A stretch of DNA of 54,140 nt from an uncultured Kiloniellales bacterium (GCA_947258885.1 CAMYKD010000008.1:1-54140), one strand, 5' to 3'. Shown: positions 46,175 through 54,140, counted from the stretch's first letter. Notes: generated by a model not told the origin, from the letters alone. Translations and numbers: made by a program.

Positions 46175-46576
46175 TCAACTCTTGCCGCTAGGTCCCGTCG
46201 GGCGTTGCCAGGCCTTCGCCGCCAGACTCCGGCACAGCTGGCTCACCGCCTCCTGGTGCCGCTCGTCTTCGATGTGCGAGAAATTGCGCGAGACTTCCAG
46301 GCACAGACGCTGGCGTCCGGTAAGTCGTGTCTCGCCACCGTTTTCGAGCCCTTCGAAGAAGTAGCTGACGTCGGCACCCAGGACTCGGGCAATCTCGTAG
46401 AGCCGGCCGGCCGAGACGCGGTTGATGCCCCGTTCGTACTTGTGGGCCTGTTGATAGGTGACGCCGATCATCTCGGCGAGCTGCTGCTGTGTCAGGCCGA
46501 GTTGAGTGCGCAACTGGCGGATCTTCAGGCCGACATGCCGTTCGACCTGCTGATATTCGGGAGGAGATTTTTTCAC
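46175..46576 (-). CDS. XRE-family helix-turn-helix regulator
   Basis: 133 residues from a GTG giving MKKSPPEYQQVERHVGLKIRQLR, then GLTQQQLAEMIGVTYQQAHKYERGINRVSAGRLYEIARVLGADVSYFFEGLE, a Cro/C1-type HTH. A TTG at 46621 would add 15 residues. The C-terminal half (LCLEVSRNFSHIEDERHQEAVSQLCRSLA) is helical. Likely controls itself: the palindrome ATCTATTAGAT lies 50 bases upstream and recurs at 47437. Confidence 0.82.
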   Translation of the reverse strand: MKKSPPEYQQVERHVGLKIRQLRTQLGLTQQQLAEMIGVTYQQAHKYERGINRVSAGRLYEIARVLGADVSYFFEGLENGGETRLTGRQRLCLEVSRNFSHIEDERHQEAVSQLCRSLAAKAWQRPTGPSGKS

Positions 46577-46625
46577 AGGTTCGACCACGCTAGTTGCCAA
46601 GGTTGTATTCAAATCTCTCAAGCCA

Positions 46626-46636
46626 ATCTATTAGAT
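46626..46636. promoter_or_regulatory. Palindrome ATCTATTAGAT upstream of XRE gene
   Basis: Five-base arms around a central T, in an AT-rich island (46622-46800) in otherwise GC-rich DNA. The same 11-mer is at 47437. No coding sequence is supported in 46622-46953. Confidence 0.5.
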
Positions 46637-46953
46637 CAGATTCTAATTTAAATGCAATAAAAATGTATAGTTAAATTGATGGATTAATAAATCAAACAAC
46701 ATCATGAATGCGCATACACTATATTGCCGCACAATATTTATTCAGTTAATTTATTTATTAAAGTACATATTATGAAATTTACATTGATTTCTTGATCCCC
46801 TGGTACGTCGCACAGTTCGTCGCTGGCTTGCAGAGGTGATCGGCCTTGGGAACGACGGAACTCCGAATAGGCAGGTCGCTACCGTACGGCTTCGAACATC
46901 GGAGTACCGGCCGGCCGGGCATTGGGACCCCCTACCGACAAGCGCGGAGCGGG

Positions 46954-47379
46954 TCAGGCGATCAGGCGGAATAACGTCGCGCTTGTTGGATAGAGGGCAG
47001 GCTCGCCGCCTGCCCGGCGATAGGCATCGCTGCCCAGAACCGCGCCGTCGCGATGACCCGGCAGTCCAGCGGATAGGCCGCCGCCCCAGGCTTGGTTCAA
47101 GACCTGAGCCATGAAGCCGGCCGAGGGGCCGGACGGTCCCTGCGCAGTCGCGGCCTCGAGGTGCGGGTTTGATGTCCGTCGATCGGCCCTTGGCACCGGG
47201 TCGCGGTCGGAACGGCCAAGTTCGTGGCGCCGGGGGGGCGCTTGGAACCGGTGCGGTGCCGTCTCAGGCGGTGCGGGCTTCCGAGGCGTCGCAATTTCCT
47301 GCCCCGGTGCGCCTGGTCGGGCGGCGCGGGAGGGCGGCAATGGCCCTGATAGGGGCGTCAATTCGGATGGGTTGCTCAT
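46954..47379 (-). CDS. Proline-rich hypothetical protein
   Basis: 141 residues. The N-terminal 85 are Pro/Arg/Ala-rich and low in complexity; the C-terminal 50 (GFMAQVLNQAWGGGLSAGLPGHRDGAVLGSDAYRRAGGEPALYP) look more like a folded segment. No signal peptide or known domain recognised. The start is uncertain (an ATG at 47412 is in frame; neither has a good ribosome site). It lies between two AT-rich islands; coding potential is moderate. Confidence 0.45.
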   Translation of the reverse strand: MSNPSELTPLSGPLPPSRAARPGAPGQEIATPRKPAPPETAPHRFQAPPRRHELGRSDRDPVPRADRRTSNPHLEAATAQGPSGPSAGFMAQVLNQAWGGGLSAGLPGHRDGAVLGSDAYRRAGGEPALYPTSATLFRLIA

Positions 47380-47435
47380 ATCACCAGGACCATTGCAGGA
47401 AGCATTTAACATCGCATAAAATTTTATATGTATTG

Positions 47436-47448
47436 CATCTATTAGATG
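47436..47448. promoter_or_regulatory. Palindrome CATCTATTAGATG upstream of hypothetical gene
   Basis: Six-base arms around a central T; contains the same ATCTATTAGAT found before the XRE gene. Lies in an AT-rich island (47400-47600) between the proline-rich gene and the GGDEF-EAL gene. No gene is supported in 47380-47705. Confidence 0.5.
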
Positions 47449-47705
47449 AAAACGCCAGAAATCCGCAGAAATTTGCGTTAACTATATCGATTAACCAGAA
47501 GAAATGTGACCGTTAATGGTTAATTGTTTTGGCGATACTGTATTTTCATTTGCTATGTTAATAATAAAGATCGTATTTATGACGGATTTCAGAATTTGTT
47601 AATAGTCATCTGTGTATCGTCTTCTCAAGGCTGCCGCACAAAGGCCGGCCAACGAGCAGGGCTCCTCGGTCAGAGAGCCCGCACTTCAGGTAGGAGAGCC
47701 CGGCC

Positions 47706-49460
47706 GTGCTACGGTCCGCCAAGCGGGAAGACAGTCTATCCGAATTGGCTGGTATCTTAACCGCCATAGAGGCTGCGGGCGACGTTCTCTACGATTGGGA
47801 CCTGGCGACCGACCGCCTCCAGTGGGCCGGGGCGGCCGGCGGCCTGTTCGGTGAAATACCGCAAGACGTGCCTCAAAGCGGTGACGAAATTAACGGCCGC
47901 ATCAATCCCGAGGATGTGCCGCGGCGAATGAACGCGCTTTCGGCGCACTTCACCGGGGCTGCAGAATACGATTGCGAGTACCGGATCCGCAGCGAGGGGG
48001 GCGGGTTCCAATGGGTGCATGACCGGGGCGCGGCGGAATTCTCGGCGACAGGAACCCCGGTGCGAATGGTCGGGGTGCTACGCCTGGTGACCCGGCGCAA
48101 ACAGCACGAGGCGCGCCTCGAGTATCTCGCGAACTTCGATGGCCTGACCGGACATTTCAACAAACTGCGCCTGCGCGAGGCACTCGAGCAGGCCCTGGCC
48201 CAAGGCCTCCGGTTCGGCCAGGACGGCGCCTTCCTGGCGCTCGGGTTGGACCAAATGGGCAGGATCAACGCCGCCTACGGCCACGAGGCGGGCGACCGGG
48301 TCCTATTCGACATTGCCCAGCGTCTCGACCGCTCCCTGCGCAGCGTGGACGTGATCGGGCGTCTGGACAGCGACCGCTTTGGGATCGTGCTGACGGCCTG
48401 CGGAGACCAACGAGCCCACCGGGCGGCCGAACGGGTGCTCCAAACCGTGCGCCAAGCGCCGGTCAAGATCGGCGGCCGACAGGTCCACGTCTCGGCCTCC
48501 GTCGGGGTCGTGCTCTTTCCGGCCCATGCCAGAACCTCGTTCGACGTGATCACCAAGGCGGAGGGTGCGCTCATGGCCGCCAAGGCGGCCGGCCGCGACT
48601 GCATCAGGGTCTATGAAATGACCGAGGAGCAGCGCCGCGGGCACCTCGACAACATGGCGGTCGGCGAGGAGGTCAAGTTGGCCATCAAGGACAACCGGCT
48701 CAGCTTCGCCTACCAGCCGGTGGTCGACGCTGGCAGCGAGCAAGTGCGCTTCTACGAGTGCCTGCTACGCATGCGCACGCCCGGTGGCGCGCTGGTTTCG
48801 GCTGACCGGTTCGTGCCGGTGGTCGAGCAACTCGGGCTGATGCGCAACCTCGACCGGCGGGCACTCGATCTGGCGATCCACGACCTCGAAACCTATCCGG
48901 AAATCGAGCTGGCCCTGAACATCTCGGGCTTGACCGCCGCCGACCGCTCCTGGCTGCGCACGCTCGTCGCCCGCCTCAAGGGCCGGCCCGAGCTGGCGCG
49001 GCGGTTGATCGTCGAAATCACGGAGACCGCCGCGCTGCAGGATATCGAGGAATCGGCCAAGTTCGTGACCGCGGTTCGGGATCTCGGCTGCCAGGTTGCC
49101 GTCGACGACTTCGGCGCGGGGTACACGACCTTCCGCCATCTCAAGGCCCTGACCGTCGATGTGGTCAAGATCGACGGGTCCTTCGTTCGCAATATCAGCA
49201 GTAGCACGGAGAATCAGATCTTCGTCCGGAACCTCCTGAGCCTCGCCAGGACTTTCAACCTCGTCACGGTGGCCGAATGCGTGGAGACCGCCGAGGACGC
49301 GTCCTATCTGTTGCGTGAAGGTGTGGATCTGCTTCAGGGATACTACTTCGGCAAGCCCCAGATGAGGCCGCCGTGGAAGCTGGAAGCCGAGGACGCTCTT
49401 TACGCCGAGGCGGAGAGCGAACTCCCGTATCGCCTGCCGCCCCAACTCGCCGCCAGGTAA
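47706..49460 (+). CDS. PAS-GGDEF-EAL protein (cyclic-di-GMP related)
   Basis: 584 residues. A PAS domain (~10-130; DWDLATDRLQWAGAAGGLFG ... GGGFQWVHDRGAAEF), a GGDEF domain (~145-300) whose active motif is degenerate (DSDRF near residue 221 instead of GGDEF), and an EAL domain (~325-560). EAL motif reads YECLLRM; the downstream ALNISG, EITETAAL and DDFGAGYTTF match active phosphodiesterases, so c-di-GMP hydrolysis is possible while synthesis is not expected. ECL instead of EAL keeps the metal-binding Glu. No membrane helix, so cytoplasmic. Confidence 0.88.
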   Translation: MLRSAKREDSLSELAGILTAIEAAGDVLYDWDLATDRLQWAGAAGGLFGEIPQDVPQSGDEINGRINPEDVPRRMNALSAHFTGAAEYDCEYRIRSEGGGFQWVHDRGAAEFSATGTPVRMVGVLRLVTRRKQHEARLEYLANFDGLTGHFNKLRLREALEQALAQGLRFGQDGAFLALGLDQMGRINAAYGHEAGDRVLFDIAQRLDRSLRSVDVIGRLDSDRFGIVLTACGDQRAHRAAERVLQTVRQAPVKIGGRQVHVSASVGVVLFPAHARTSFDVITKAEGALMAAKAAGRDCIRVYEMTEEQRRGHLDNMAVGEEVKLAIKDNRLSFAYQPVVDAGSEQVRFYECLLRMRTPGGALVSADRFVPVVEQLGLMRNLDRRALDLAIHDLETYPEIELALNISGLTAADRSWLRTLVARLKGRPELARRLIVEITETAALQDIEESAKFVTAVRDLGCQVAVDDFGAGYTTFRHLKALTVDVVKIDGSFVRNISSSTENQIFVRNLLSLARTFNLVTVAECVETAEDASYLLREGVDLLQGYYFGKPQMRPPWKLEAEDALYAEAESELPYRLPPQLAAR

Positions 49461-49552
49461 CGGCGGACGGTCGCGGCAGGCCCTAGTACGTGCCGGGGCG
49501 CCATCGACGCCGGGCCGGGCAGGATGTGACCAGCACCAGCGGCGGCGGACCT

Positions 49553-50173
49553 TCAGCCTTTCCTGTCGTCCTGTGTCAGCGCGTCCAGCTGCTTTCGCAG
49601 CAACTCGACCTGCTGTTTGAGTTGGCCGAGGGTTTCCTGGTCCATCGCCGGCCCCCCGTCGGGTTGCCCCGTGTCCTCGGGTTTCTTCGATGTCTCGGGC
49701 GGCGTCTCGGCGAAGGGCGAGAACATCTTCATGGTGTTTTCGAAGAGCGCCAGGTTCTGTTTGCCCATTTCCTCCAGATTATTGAAAGGGAACATGCCGC
49801 CGAAGGTCTCCCGCATGGATTCGCGCATGCGGTCCTGATTGGTGGCGAAGGCCCCCATCATATGCTCCAGATAGCGCGGCACGACCCATTGGAGGTTGTC
49901 GCCGTAGAAGCTGATCAGTTGGCGCAGGAAATTGATGGGCAAGAGGTTCTGGCCCTTCGACTCCTCCTCGACGATGATCTGGGTGAGCACCGGACGCGTG
50001 ATGTCCTCGCCGGTCTTGGCGTCGTAGACCACGAAATCGATGCCGTCCTTGACCATCTGGCACAGGTGATCGAGGGTCACGTAGCTGCTGGTCGCCGTAT
50101 TGTAGAGCCTGCGGTTGGCGTACTTTTTTATGGTGATCGGCCCGCTTTTGTCGGCCGTTTTCTTGTCACCCAT
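49553..50173 (-). CDS. phaR: Polyhydroxyalkanoate synthesis repressor PhaR
   Basis: 206 residues. ITIKKYANRRLYNTATSSYVTLDHLCQMVKDGIDFVVYDAKTGEDITRPVLTQIIVEEE is the diagnostic PhaR N-terminal DNA-binding/accumulation domain; a helical C-terminal part with KQQVELLRKQLDALTQ follows. PhaR represses phasin and other PHA genes and leaves DNA by binding PHB granules. It sits beside phasin-like, PhaC-like, phaA and phaB genes. A likely operator is at 50249. Confidence 0.92.
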   Translation of the reverse strand: MGDKKTADKSGPITIKKYANRRLYNTATSSYVTLDHLCQMVKDGIDFVVYDAKTGEDITRPVLTQIIVEEESKGQNLLPINFLRQLISFYGDNLQWVVPRYLEHMMGAFATNQDRMRESMRETFGGMFPFNNLEEMGKQNLALFENTMKMFSPFAETPPETSKKPEDTGQPDGGPAMDQETLGQLKQQVELLRKQLDALTQDDRKG

Positions 50174-50248
50174 CCATTTGTCTCTCGTCTTCGGTCATCG
50201 GGTGGCAGCTAGCCTACCACCCTGCCAGCGTTTTGTGTCCATCGTTTT

Positions 50249-50258
50249 TTGCACTGCA
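50249..50258. promoter_or_regulatory. Candidate PhaR-binding site between phaR and phasin-like gene
   Basis: TTGCACTGCA. The reverse complement TGCAGTGCAA is found upstream of phaA at 51952. TGC/GCA-rich sites are typical of PhaR in Paracoccus and Rhodobacter. Confidence 0.55.
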
Positions 50259-50329
50259 TTGAAAACACGCTGCGCCGCGGTAGGAGGCTCTCGTCCCGCC
50301 CCCCGCTGGTCTTCGCCCGGGCGCGCGGC

Positions 50330-50335
50330 TATACT
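50330..50335 (+). promoter_or_regulatory. -10 element of a probably leaderless phasin-like transcript
   Basis: TATACT ends eight bases before the ATG at 50344. The predicted start is within two bases of the ATG, so the mRNA would have no 5' leader; no ribosome site is seen. Confidence 0.45.
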
Positions 50336-50343
50336 CGCCCGCA

Positions 50344-50799
50344 ATGTCGGACACCCCGGATATCGACGAGCTGGCAAAGCGCTATTTGGACCTTTGGCAG
50401 GACCAGTTGAGCGCCCTGGCCGGCGAGCCGGAGTTTGCCGACATGATGACCCGGCTGATGGGCTCGAGCCCCGGGGCGATGCCTGGGGCGGCGGCTTGGG
50501 CCGCGTGGCCGGCCGCATTGGCCGGGCTGGTTCCGGGAGCGGCGGGCAGGCAGGCGGGCGATGACAAGGACGAAGAACAGGCGGGCACCGCCGGCAAGGC
50601 CGGCAAGGCTGGCTCCGGGGCGAGGCCGGGGTCGTCTGGGGCCAAGGCCGCTGCCGCTGCACCTGGGCATGGCGGCGCTGACATGGTCGAGCTCTCTCGG
50701 CGCCTTGCCGTTCTTGAGGAACGGGTCGCTGTCCTTGAATCCGGCCTTGGGCGAGACCGCGGCGACATTCAGGGCAGATCTCGAAAACGTCGAACTTGA
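50344..50799 (+). CDS. Small PHA-associated (phasin/PhaE-like) protein
   Basis: 151 residues: MSDTPDIDELAKRYLDLWQDQLSALA resembles the N-terminus of PHA-granule-associated proteins; a long Ala/Gly/Lys-rich middle and a short coiled coil at the end (ELSRRLAVLEERVAVLESGL). Located between phaR and a PhaC-like gene, so a granule or synthase-partner role is inferred. Its 3' part overlaps the next gene in another frame. Confidence 0.6.
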   Translation: MSDTPDIDELAKRYLDLWQDQLSALAGEPEFADMMTRLMGSSPGAMPGAAAWAAWPAALAGLVPGAAGRQAGDDKDEEQAGTAGKAGKAGSGARPGSSGAKAAAAAPGHGGADMVELSRRLAVLEERVAVLESGLGRDRGDIQGRSRKRRT

Positions 50800-51841
50800 C
50801 GCCATGGCCCGGGCGGTCGAGGGCGCGGCGCGCGGGCGCATGCGCGACCTGATCGCCGGCATCCAGGTCTACCGGGCCCATCCCTTTCGGCGCACCCTGC
50901 CGGATCCCCCGGAGGTCTGGAGCGAGGGGTCCAGCCGCCTGCTCGACTACGGCGGGCCGGAAGGCCGGGGCATGCCCCTGCTGATCGTGCCCTCGCTCAT
51001 CAACCGGGCCTATATTCTCGATCTGACGGAACGAACGAGCCTGCTGCGCTGGCTCGGAGCCGAGGGCTTCCGCCCTTTCCTCGTCGACTGGGGCCGGCCG
51101 GGCCCGGAAGAGCGTTGCTTTGCCCTGACCGACTATATCGCCGGCCGGCTGGAGCGGGCGCTGGACTGGGTCCTCGCGACGGCCGTCCGGCCGCCGCTGG
51201 TGGTCGGATACTGCATGGGCGGGTTGCTGGCTCTGGCCCTGGCCCTGCGCCGCCAGAGCGACCTCGCGGGGCTCGCGCTCCTGGCCACGCCCTGGGATTT
51301 CCACGCCGGCCAAGTTGCGCAGGGGCGGTTCGTCGCCGCCAGCCTGACGTCCTTCTCGCCGCTGCTGGAGGCGCTCGGCGAGCTGCCGGTCGATGCGATC
51401 CAGGGCCTCTTCGCGGCGCTCGACCCGCAGCTCGTCATTCGCAAGTTCCTCGCCTTCTCGCGCCTCGACCCCGGCGGGGCCAAGGCCGCCGCCTTCGTGG
51501 CGCTGGAGGACTGGCTGAACGACGGCGTGCCGCTCGCCGCGCCGGTGGCGCGCGAATGCCTGGCGGGGTGGTACGGCGAAAACACCACTGCCCAGGGCCG
51601 CTGGCGGGTCGCCGGCCGGGCCGTCGCGCCGGGCGCGCTGGACCTGCCCACGCTTTGCCTGATCCCGGGCCAGGACCGGATCGTGCCGCCGGGCTCCGCC
51701 GCCGCCCTGGCCGCGGCGATACCCGGGGCCGAGAGCCTGACCCCGGCCGCCGGGCATATCGGCATGGTGGCGAGCGCCCGCGCCCCGAAGCAGGTTTGGC
51801 GGCCCCTGGCCCACTGGCTCGCGGCCCGCCAGCCCGGCTAA
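50561..51841 (+). CDS. PhaC-like alpha/beta hydrolase (short PHA synthase/depolymerase relative)
   Basis: 426 residues from ATG 50561; starts at 50669 (390 aa) or 50804 are also possible. YGGPEGRGMPLLIVPSLINRAYILDLTERTSLLRWLGAEGFRPFLVDWG and VVGYCMGGLLALALALR match PhaC-type hydrolases with Cys in the nucleophile elbow (GYCMGG, near residue 217); PTLCLIPGQDRIVPPGSA and GHIGMV hold the Asp and His. At ~400 residues it is shorter than class I synthases (~570-600), so it may not be the main polymerase. The start overlaps the phasin-like gene by up to 239 bases out of frame. Confidence 0.75.
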   Translation: MTRTKNRRAPPARPARLAPGRGRGRLGPRPLPLHLGMAALTWSSSLGALPFLRNGSLSLNPALGETAATFRADLENVELDAMARAVEGAARGRMRDLIAGIQVYRAHPFRRTLPDPPEVWSEGSSRLLDYGGPEGRGMPLLIVPSLINRAYILDLTERTSLLRWLGAEGFRPFLVDWGRPGPEERCFALTDYIAGRLERALDWVLATAVRPPLVVGYCMGGLLALALALRRQSDLAGLALLATPWDFHAGQVAQGRFVAASLTSFSPLLEALGELPVDAIQGLFAALDPQLVIRKFLAFSRLDPGGAKAAAFVALEDWLNDGVPLAAPVARECLAGWYGENTTAQGRWRVAGRAVAPGALDLPTLCLIPGQDRIVPPGSAAALAAAIPGAESLTPAAGHIGMVASARAPKQVWRPLAHWLAARQPG

Positions 51842-51909
51842 TCGGACTCGAATCCTCAAGGTGACGCTTGTCCAGCGGCCCGGCGCCATGCGACCATGGC
51901 AATAGGCGC

Positions 51910-51937
51910 TTGCAAATGCAGGCCGGATTACTATAAG
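51910..51937 (+). promoter_or_regulatory. Putative phaA promoter
   Basis: TTGCAA (51910-51915), 16 bases, TATAAG (51932-51937). TGC-rich candidate PhaR sites overlap the -35 (TGCAAATGCA) and lie downstream (51952). The predicted transcription start is near 51944. Confidence 0.5.
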
Positions 51938-51951
51938 TCTATGGTTTATTG

Positions 51952-51961
51952 TGCAGTGCAA
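51952..51961. promoter_or_regulatory. Candidate PhaR-binding site upstream of phaA
   Basis: TGCAGTGCAA, the reverse complement of the 10-mer upstream of phaR at 50249. It lies just after the predicted start of transcription. Confidence 0.55.
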
Positions 51962-52041
51962 CATTGGCGCCCCGCTCCGGCCGAGGGTCGCGCCGCAACC
52001 GCAGACAGGCCGCAAACGGCAGATTTAGGGAGAATTCGACC

Positions 52042-53217
52042 ATGACCGACGTAGTGATCGCCGGCGCCGCCCGGACCCCGGTGGGCGCCTTCAACGGCGG
52101 GCTTGCCAGCGTTGCCGCCTCCTACCTCGGCACCGTCGCCATCAAGGAGGCGATGGAGCGCGCCAAGGTGGACGCCGCCGAGGTGGACGAGGCCATCCTG
52201 GGCCAGATCCTGACCGCAGGCACGGGCCAGAACCCGGCGCGCCAGGCCGCTCTGGCCGCCGGCATCCCGGCGGAGAAGACCGCCTATCAGATCAACCAGC
52301 TCTGCGGCTCCGGCCTGCGCACCGTCGCGCTCGGCTACCAGGCGATCCAGGTGGGCGACGCCGGGATCGTCGTCGCCGGCGGCCAGGAGTCCATGAGCCA
52401 GGCGCCGCACGTCGCGCACCTGCGCAACGGCACCAAGATGGGCGACCTGAAGATGGTCGACACCATGATCAAGGACGGCCTGTGGTGCGCCCTCAACGGC
52501 TACCACATGGGCAACACCGCCGAGAACGTCGCCAAGCAGTGGCAGATCACCCGCGAGGAGCAGGACGCCTTCGCCGCGGCCTCGCAGCAGAAGGCCGAGG
52601 CGGCCCAGAAGGCCGGCACGTTCAAGGACGAGATCGTGCCGGTCACGATCAAGAGCCGCCGGGGCGAGACCGTGGTCGACACCGACGAGCACCCCAAGCA
52701 CGGCACCACGGCCGAGAGCCTGTCCGGCCTGCGCGCCGCCTTCGACAGGGACGGCACGGTGACCGCCGGCAACGCCAGCGGCATCAACGACGGGGCCGCG
52801 GCGGTCGTGCTCATGAAGGCGGACGAGGCCGCCCGGCGCGGCGCCCGGCCGCTGGCGCGGATCGTCTCCTGGGCGACCTGCGGGGTCGATCCGGCGATCA
52901 TGGGCACCGGGCCGATTCCGGCCAGCCGCAAGGCGCTGGAGCGGGCCGGCTGGACCGTCGGAGACCTCGACCTGATCGAGGCCAACGAGGCCTTCGCCGC
53001 CCAGGCGCTGGCGGTCAACAAGGACCTCGGCTGGGACACCGGCAAGGTCAACGTGAACGGCGGCGCCATCGCGCTGGGCCACCCGATCGGCGCGTCGGGC
53101 GCCCGGGTCCTGGTCACGCTGCTGCACGAGATGGCCAGGCGCGACGCCAAGAAGGGCCTGGCCACCCTGTGCATCGGCGGCGGCATGGGCATCGCCATGT
53201 GCGTCGAGCGCGACTGA
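52042..53217 (+). CDS. phaA: Acetyl-CoA acetyltransferase (beta-ketothiolase)
   Basis: 391 residues. NQLCGSGLR holds the acyl-enzyme Cys (residue 88), GHPIGASG the catalytic His and LCIGGGMG the second Cys near 377. Full thiolase length. Condenses two acetyl-CoA to acetoacetyl-CoA for PHB synthesis; it can also run in degradation. AGGGAGA precedes the ATG. Followed by two hairpins and phaB. Confidence 0.93.
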   Translation: MTDVVIAGAARTPVGAFNGGLASVAASYLGTVAIKEAMERAKVDAAEVDEAILGQILTAGTGQNPARQAALAAGIPAEKTAYQINQLCGSGLRTVALGYQAIQVGDAGIVVAGGQESMSQAPHVAHLRNGTKMGDLKMVDTMIKDGLWCALNGYHMGNTAENVAKQWQITREEQDAFAAASQQKAEAAQKAGTFKDEIVPVTIKSRRGETVVDTDEHPKHGTTAESLSGLRAAFDRDGTVTAGNASGINDGAAAVVLMKADEAARRGARPLARIVSWATCGVDPAIMGTGPIPASRKALERAGWTVGDLDLIEANEAFAAQALAVNKDLGWDTGKVNVNGGAIALGHPIGASGARVLVTLLHEMARRDAKKGLATLCIGGGMGIAMCVERD

Positions 53218-53277
53218 CCGGTCCACCGGACCGGGTCCTCGGAAACCGAGCGGGCCGCCTCTCCCCTGGGCGGCCCG
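53218..53277 (+). terminator. Tandem GC hairpins between phaA and phaB
   Basis: CCGGTCC/GGACCGG with a 3-base loop (53218-53234) and CGGGCCGCC/GGCGGCCCG with a 9-base loop (53251-53277), both perfect. No T-tract follows, so they may be mRNA-stabilising or attenuating rather than a strong terminator. Confidence 0.5.
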
Positions 53278-53414
53278 GCGGAATGTACTAATCGGTCCGG
53301 CGCAGTGACCACTGGCGATAGCGGCTGAAATATGGTTTGATGGCGGACCGGCTTGTCGGGGGGCTCCGGCGCGACAAAGGACGCTAGGGGCAACAATATT
53401 TGGGAGGAAAAGGC

Positions 53415-54140
53415 ATGGCGCGAGTAGCTCTGGTCACCGGCGGCACGCGCGGCATCGGGGCCGCGATTTCCGTCGCCCTGAACGCCGCCGGCTACAAGGT
53501 GGCGGCGACCTATGGCGGCAACGACGAGGCGGCCGACAAGTTCAAGGACGAGACCGGCATCGCGGTCTACAAGTGGGACGTCTCGGACTTCGAGGCCTGC
53601 AGTGCGGGCGTCGCCCGGGTCCAGGCGGACCTCGGGCCGGTCGACGTGCTGGTCAACAACGCCGGCATCACCCGCGACACCACGCTGCACAAGATGACGG
53701 TCGACCAGTGGCAGGCGGTCATCAGCACCAACCTGGATTCGCTGTTCAACATGACCCGCAACGTGATCGAGAACATGCGCGCGAAGGGCTTCGGCCGGAT
53801 CATCTCGATCTCCTCGATCAACGGCCAGAAGGGGCAGTTCGGCCAGGCCAACTACTCGGCCGCCAAGGCCGGCCTGATCGGCTTCACCAAGGCGGTGGCC
53901 CAGGAGAACGCGGCCAAGGGCATCACGGTGAACGCGGTCGCCCCGGGTTATATCGGCACCGAGATGGTGCGCGCCGTGCCCGAGGAGGTGCTCAAGTCCA
54001 AGATCCTGCCGCTGATCCCGGTCGGCCGCCTGGGCGAGCCCGAGGAGGTCGCGAAATGCGTGGTCTTCCTGGCCGCCGACGACGCCGGCTTCATCACCGG
54101 CGCGACCCTCTCGACCAACGGCGGCCAGTACATGGCCTGA
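53415..54140 (+). CDS. phaB: Acetoacetyl-CoA reductase
   Basis: 241 residues, complete: the stop is the last codon of the window. TGGTRGIGAAI, NNAGITRDTTLHKM, SSINGQKGQFGQANYSAAKAG (Ser-Tyr-Lys) and GYIGTEMV are PhaB hallmarks of the SDR family. Reduces acetoacetyl-CoA to (R)-3-hydroxybutyryl-CoA with NADPH. GGGAGGAAAAGG precedes the ATG. The SDR at 1596 shares the INGxxGxFGQANY segment and could have a similar substrate type. Confidence 0.92.
   Translation: MARVALVTGGTRGIGAAISVALNAAGYKVAATYGGNDEAADKFKDETGIAVYKWDVSDFEACSAGVARVQADLGPVDVLVNNAGITRDTTLHKMTVDQWQAVISTNLDSLFNMTRNVIENMRAKGFGRIISISSINGQKGQFGQANYSAAKAGLIGFTKAVAQENAAKGITVNAVAPGYIGTEMVRAVPEEVLKSKILPLIPVGRLGEPEEVAKCVVFLAADDAGFITGATLSTNGGQYMA

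Noticed and set aside
47450-47530. TTAA-rich sequence (TTAACCAT on the minus strand) as CtrA sites
   Set aside because: The spacing between TTAA half-sites is 3 or 9 bases, not the 7 of a full CtrA box, and the DNA is AT-rich, so matches are expected by chance.

Overview
The window is high-GC, densely packed DNA from what is most likely an alphaproteobacterium of the Rhodospirillales type. The gene content supports this: a PhaR/PhaA/PhaB polyester module, ubiTUV, small DUF6460 and DUF4197 proteins, and a Rhodopseudomonas-like badL/badM pair beside the benzoyl-CoA reductase genes. Taxonomy is inferred from gene content only. I see no rRNA, tRNA, CRISPR array or insertion sequence.

Left part (1-28425): an aromatic acid catabolic supercluster centred on benzoyl-CoA. 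It holds 4-hydroxybenzoyl-CoA reductase genes (hcrC and a cut-off hcrA), an SDR dehydrogenase, a 2-oxoacid:ferredoxin oxidoreductase (korAB) with a ferritin-like protein, and the anaerobic ring-reduction pathway had-oah-dch-bcrCBAD-ferredoxin. A divergent GNAT plus Rrf2 regulator pair (badL/badM-like) follows. Next come boxC-boxB of the oxygen-dependent benzoyl-CoA epoxide pathway, a benzoate-CoA ligase, a two-subunit CoA-transferase-like enzyme, a five-gene Liv-type ABC importer, a DUF4863 protein, a hotdog thioesterase and two more GNAT proteins. The organism therefore appears equipped to activate benzoate to benzoyl-CoA and then choose between an ATP- and ferredoxin-driven reductive route and an O2-dependent route. 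A 12-base element of form GTAWTWNRGTAC sits in front of korA, had, boxC/badL and the GNAT pair, and is a candidate shared operator. bcrC carries a frame-shifting internal deletion near its 3' end: its normal C-terminus is still readable in the next frame, overlapping the bcrB start.

Middle (28472-32885, minus strand): a four-gene sugar-acid type operon (Zn alcohol dehydrogenase, two enolase-superfamily dehydratases, a beta-hydroxyacid dehydrogenase) behind a perfect palindrome. Then, on the plus strand (33235-41102), a five-gene redox module: NfnA-like and NfnB-like subunits, a second fused 2-oxoacid:ferredoxin oxidoreductase alpha/beta pair, and a 745-residue protein of unknown function ending in a single-cluster ferredoxin domain. 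This module is the best candidate for an undescribed electron-transfer system, possibly feeding low-potential electrons to benzoyl-CoA reductase.

Right part (41149-54140): a VOC protein, a decayed class III aminotransferase, the O2-independent ubiquinone genes ubiT-ubiU-ubiV behind an FNR-type site, DUF4197 and DUF6460 proteins, an XRE regulator and a proline-rich hypothetical gene flanked by two AT-rich islands that share a palindrome, a PAS-GGDEF-EAL protein, and the polyhydroxybutyrate genes phaR, a phasin-like gene overlapping a PhaC-like hydrolase, phaA and phaB, with matching PhaR-type sites upstream of phaR and phaA. Functions are assigned by recognising motifs and family resemblance in the translated sequence; no database search was run.
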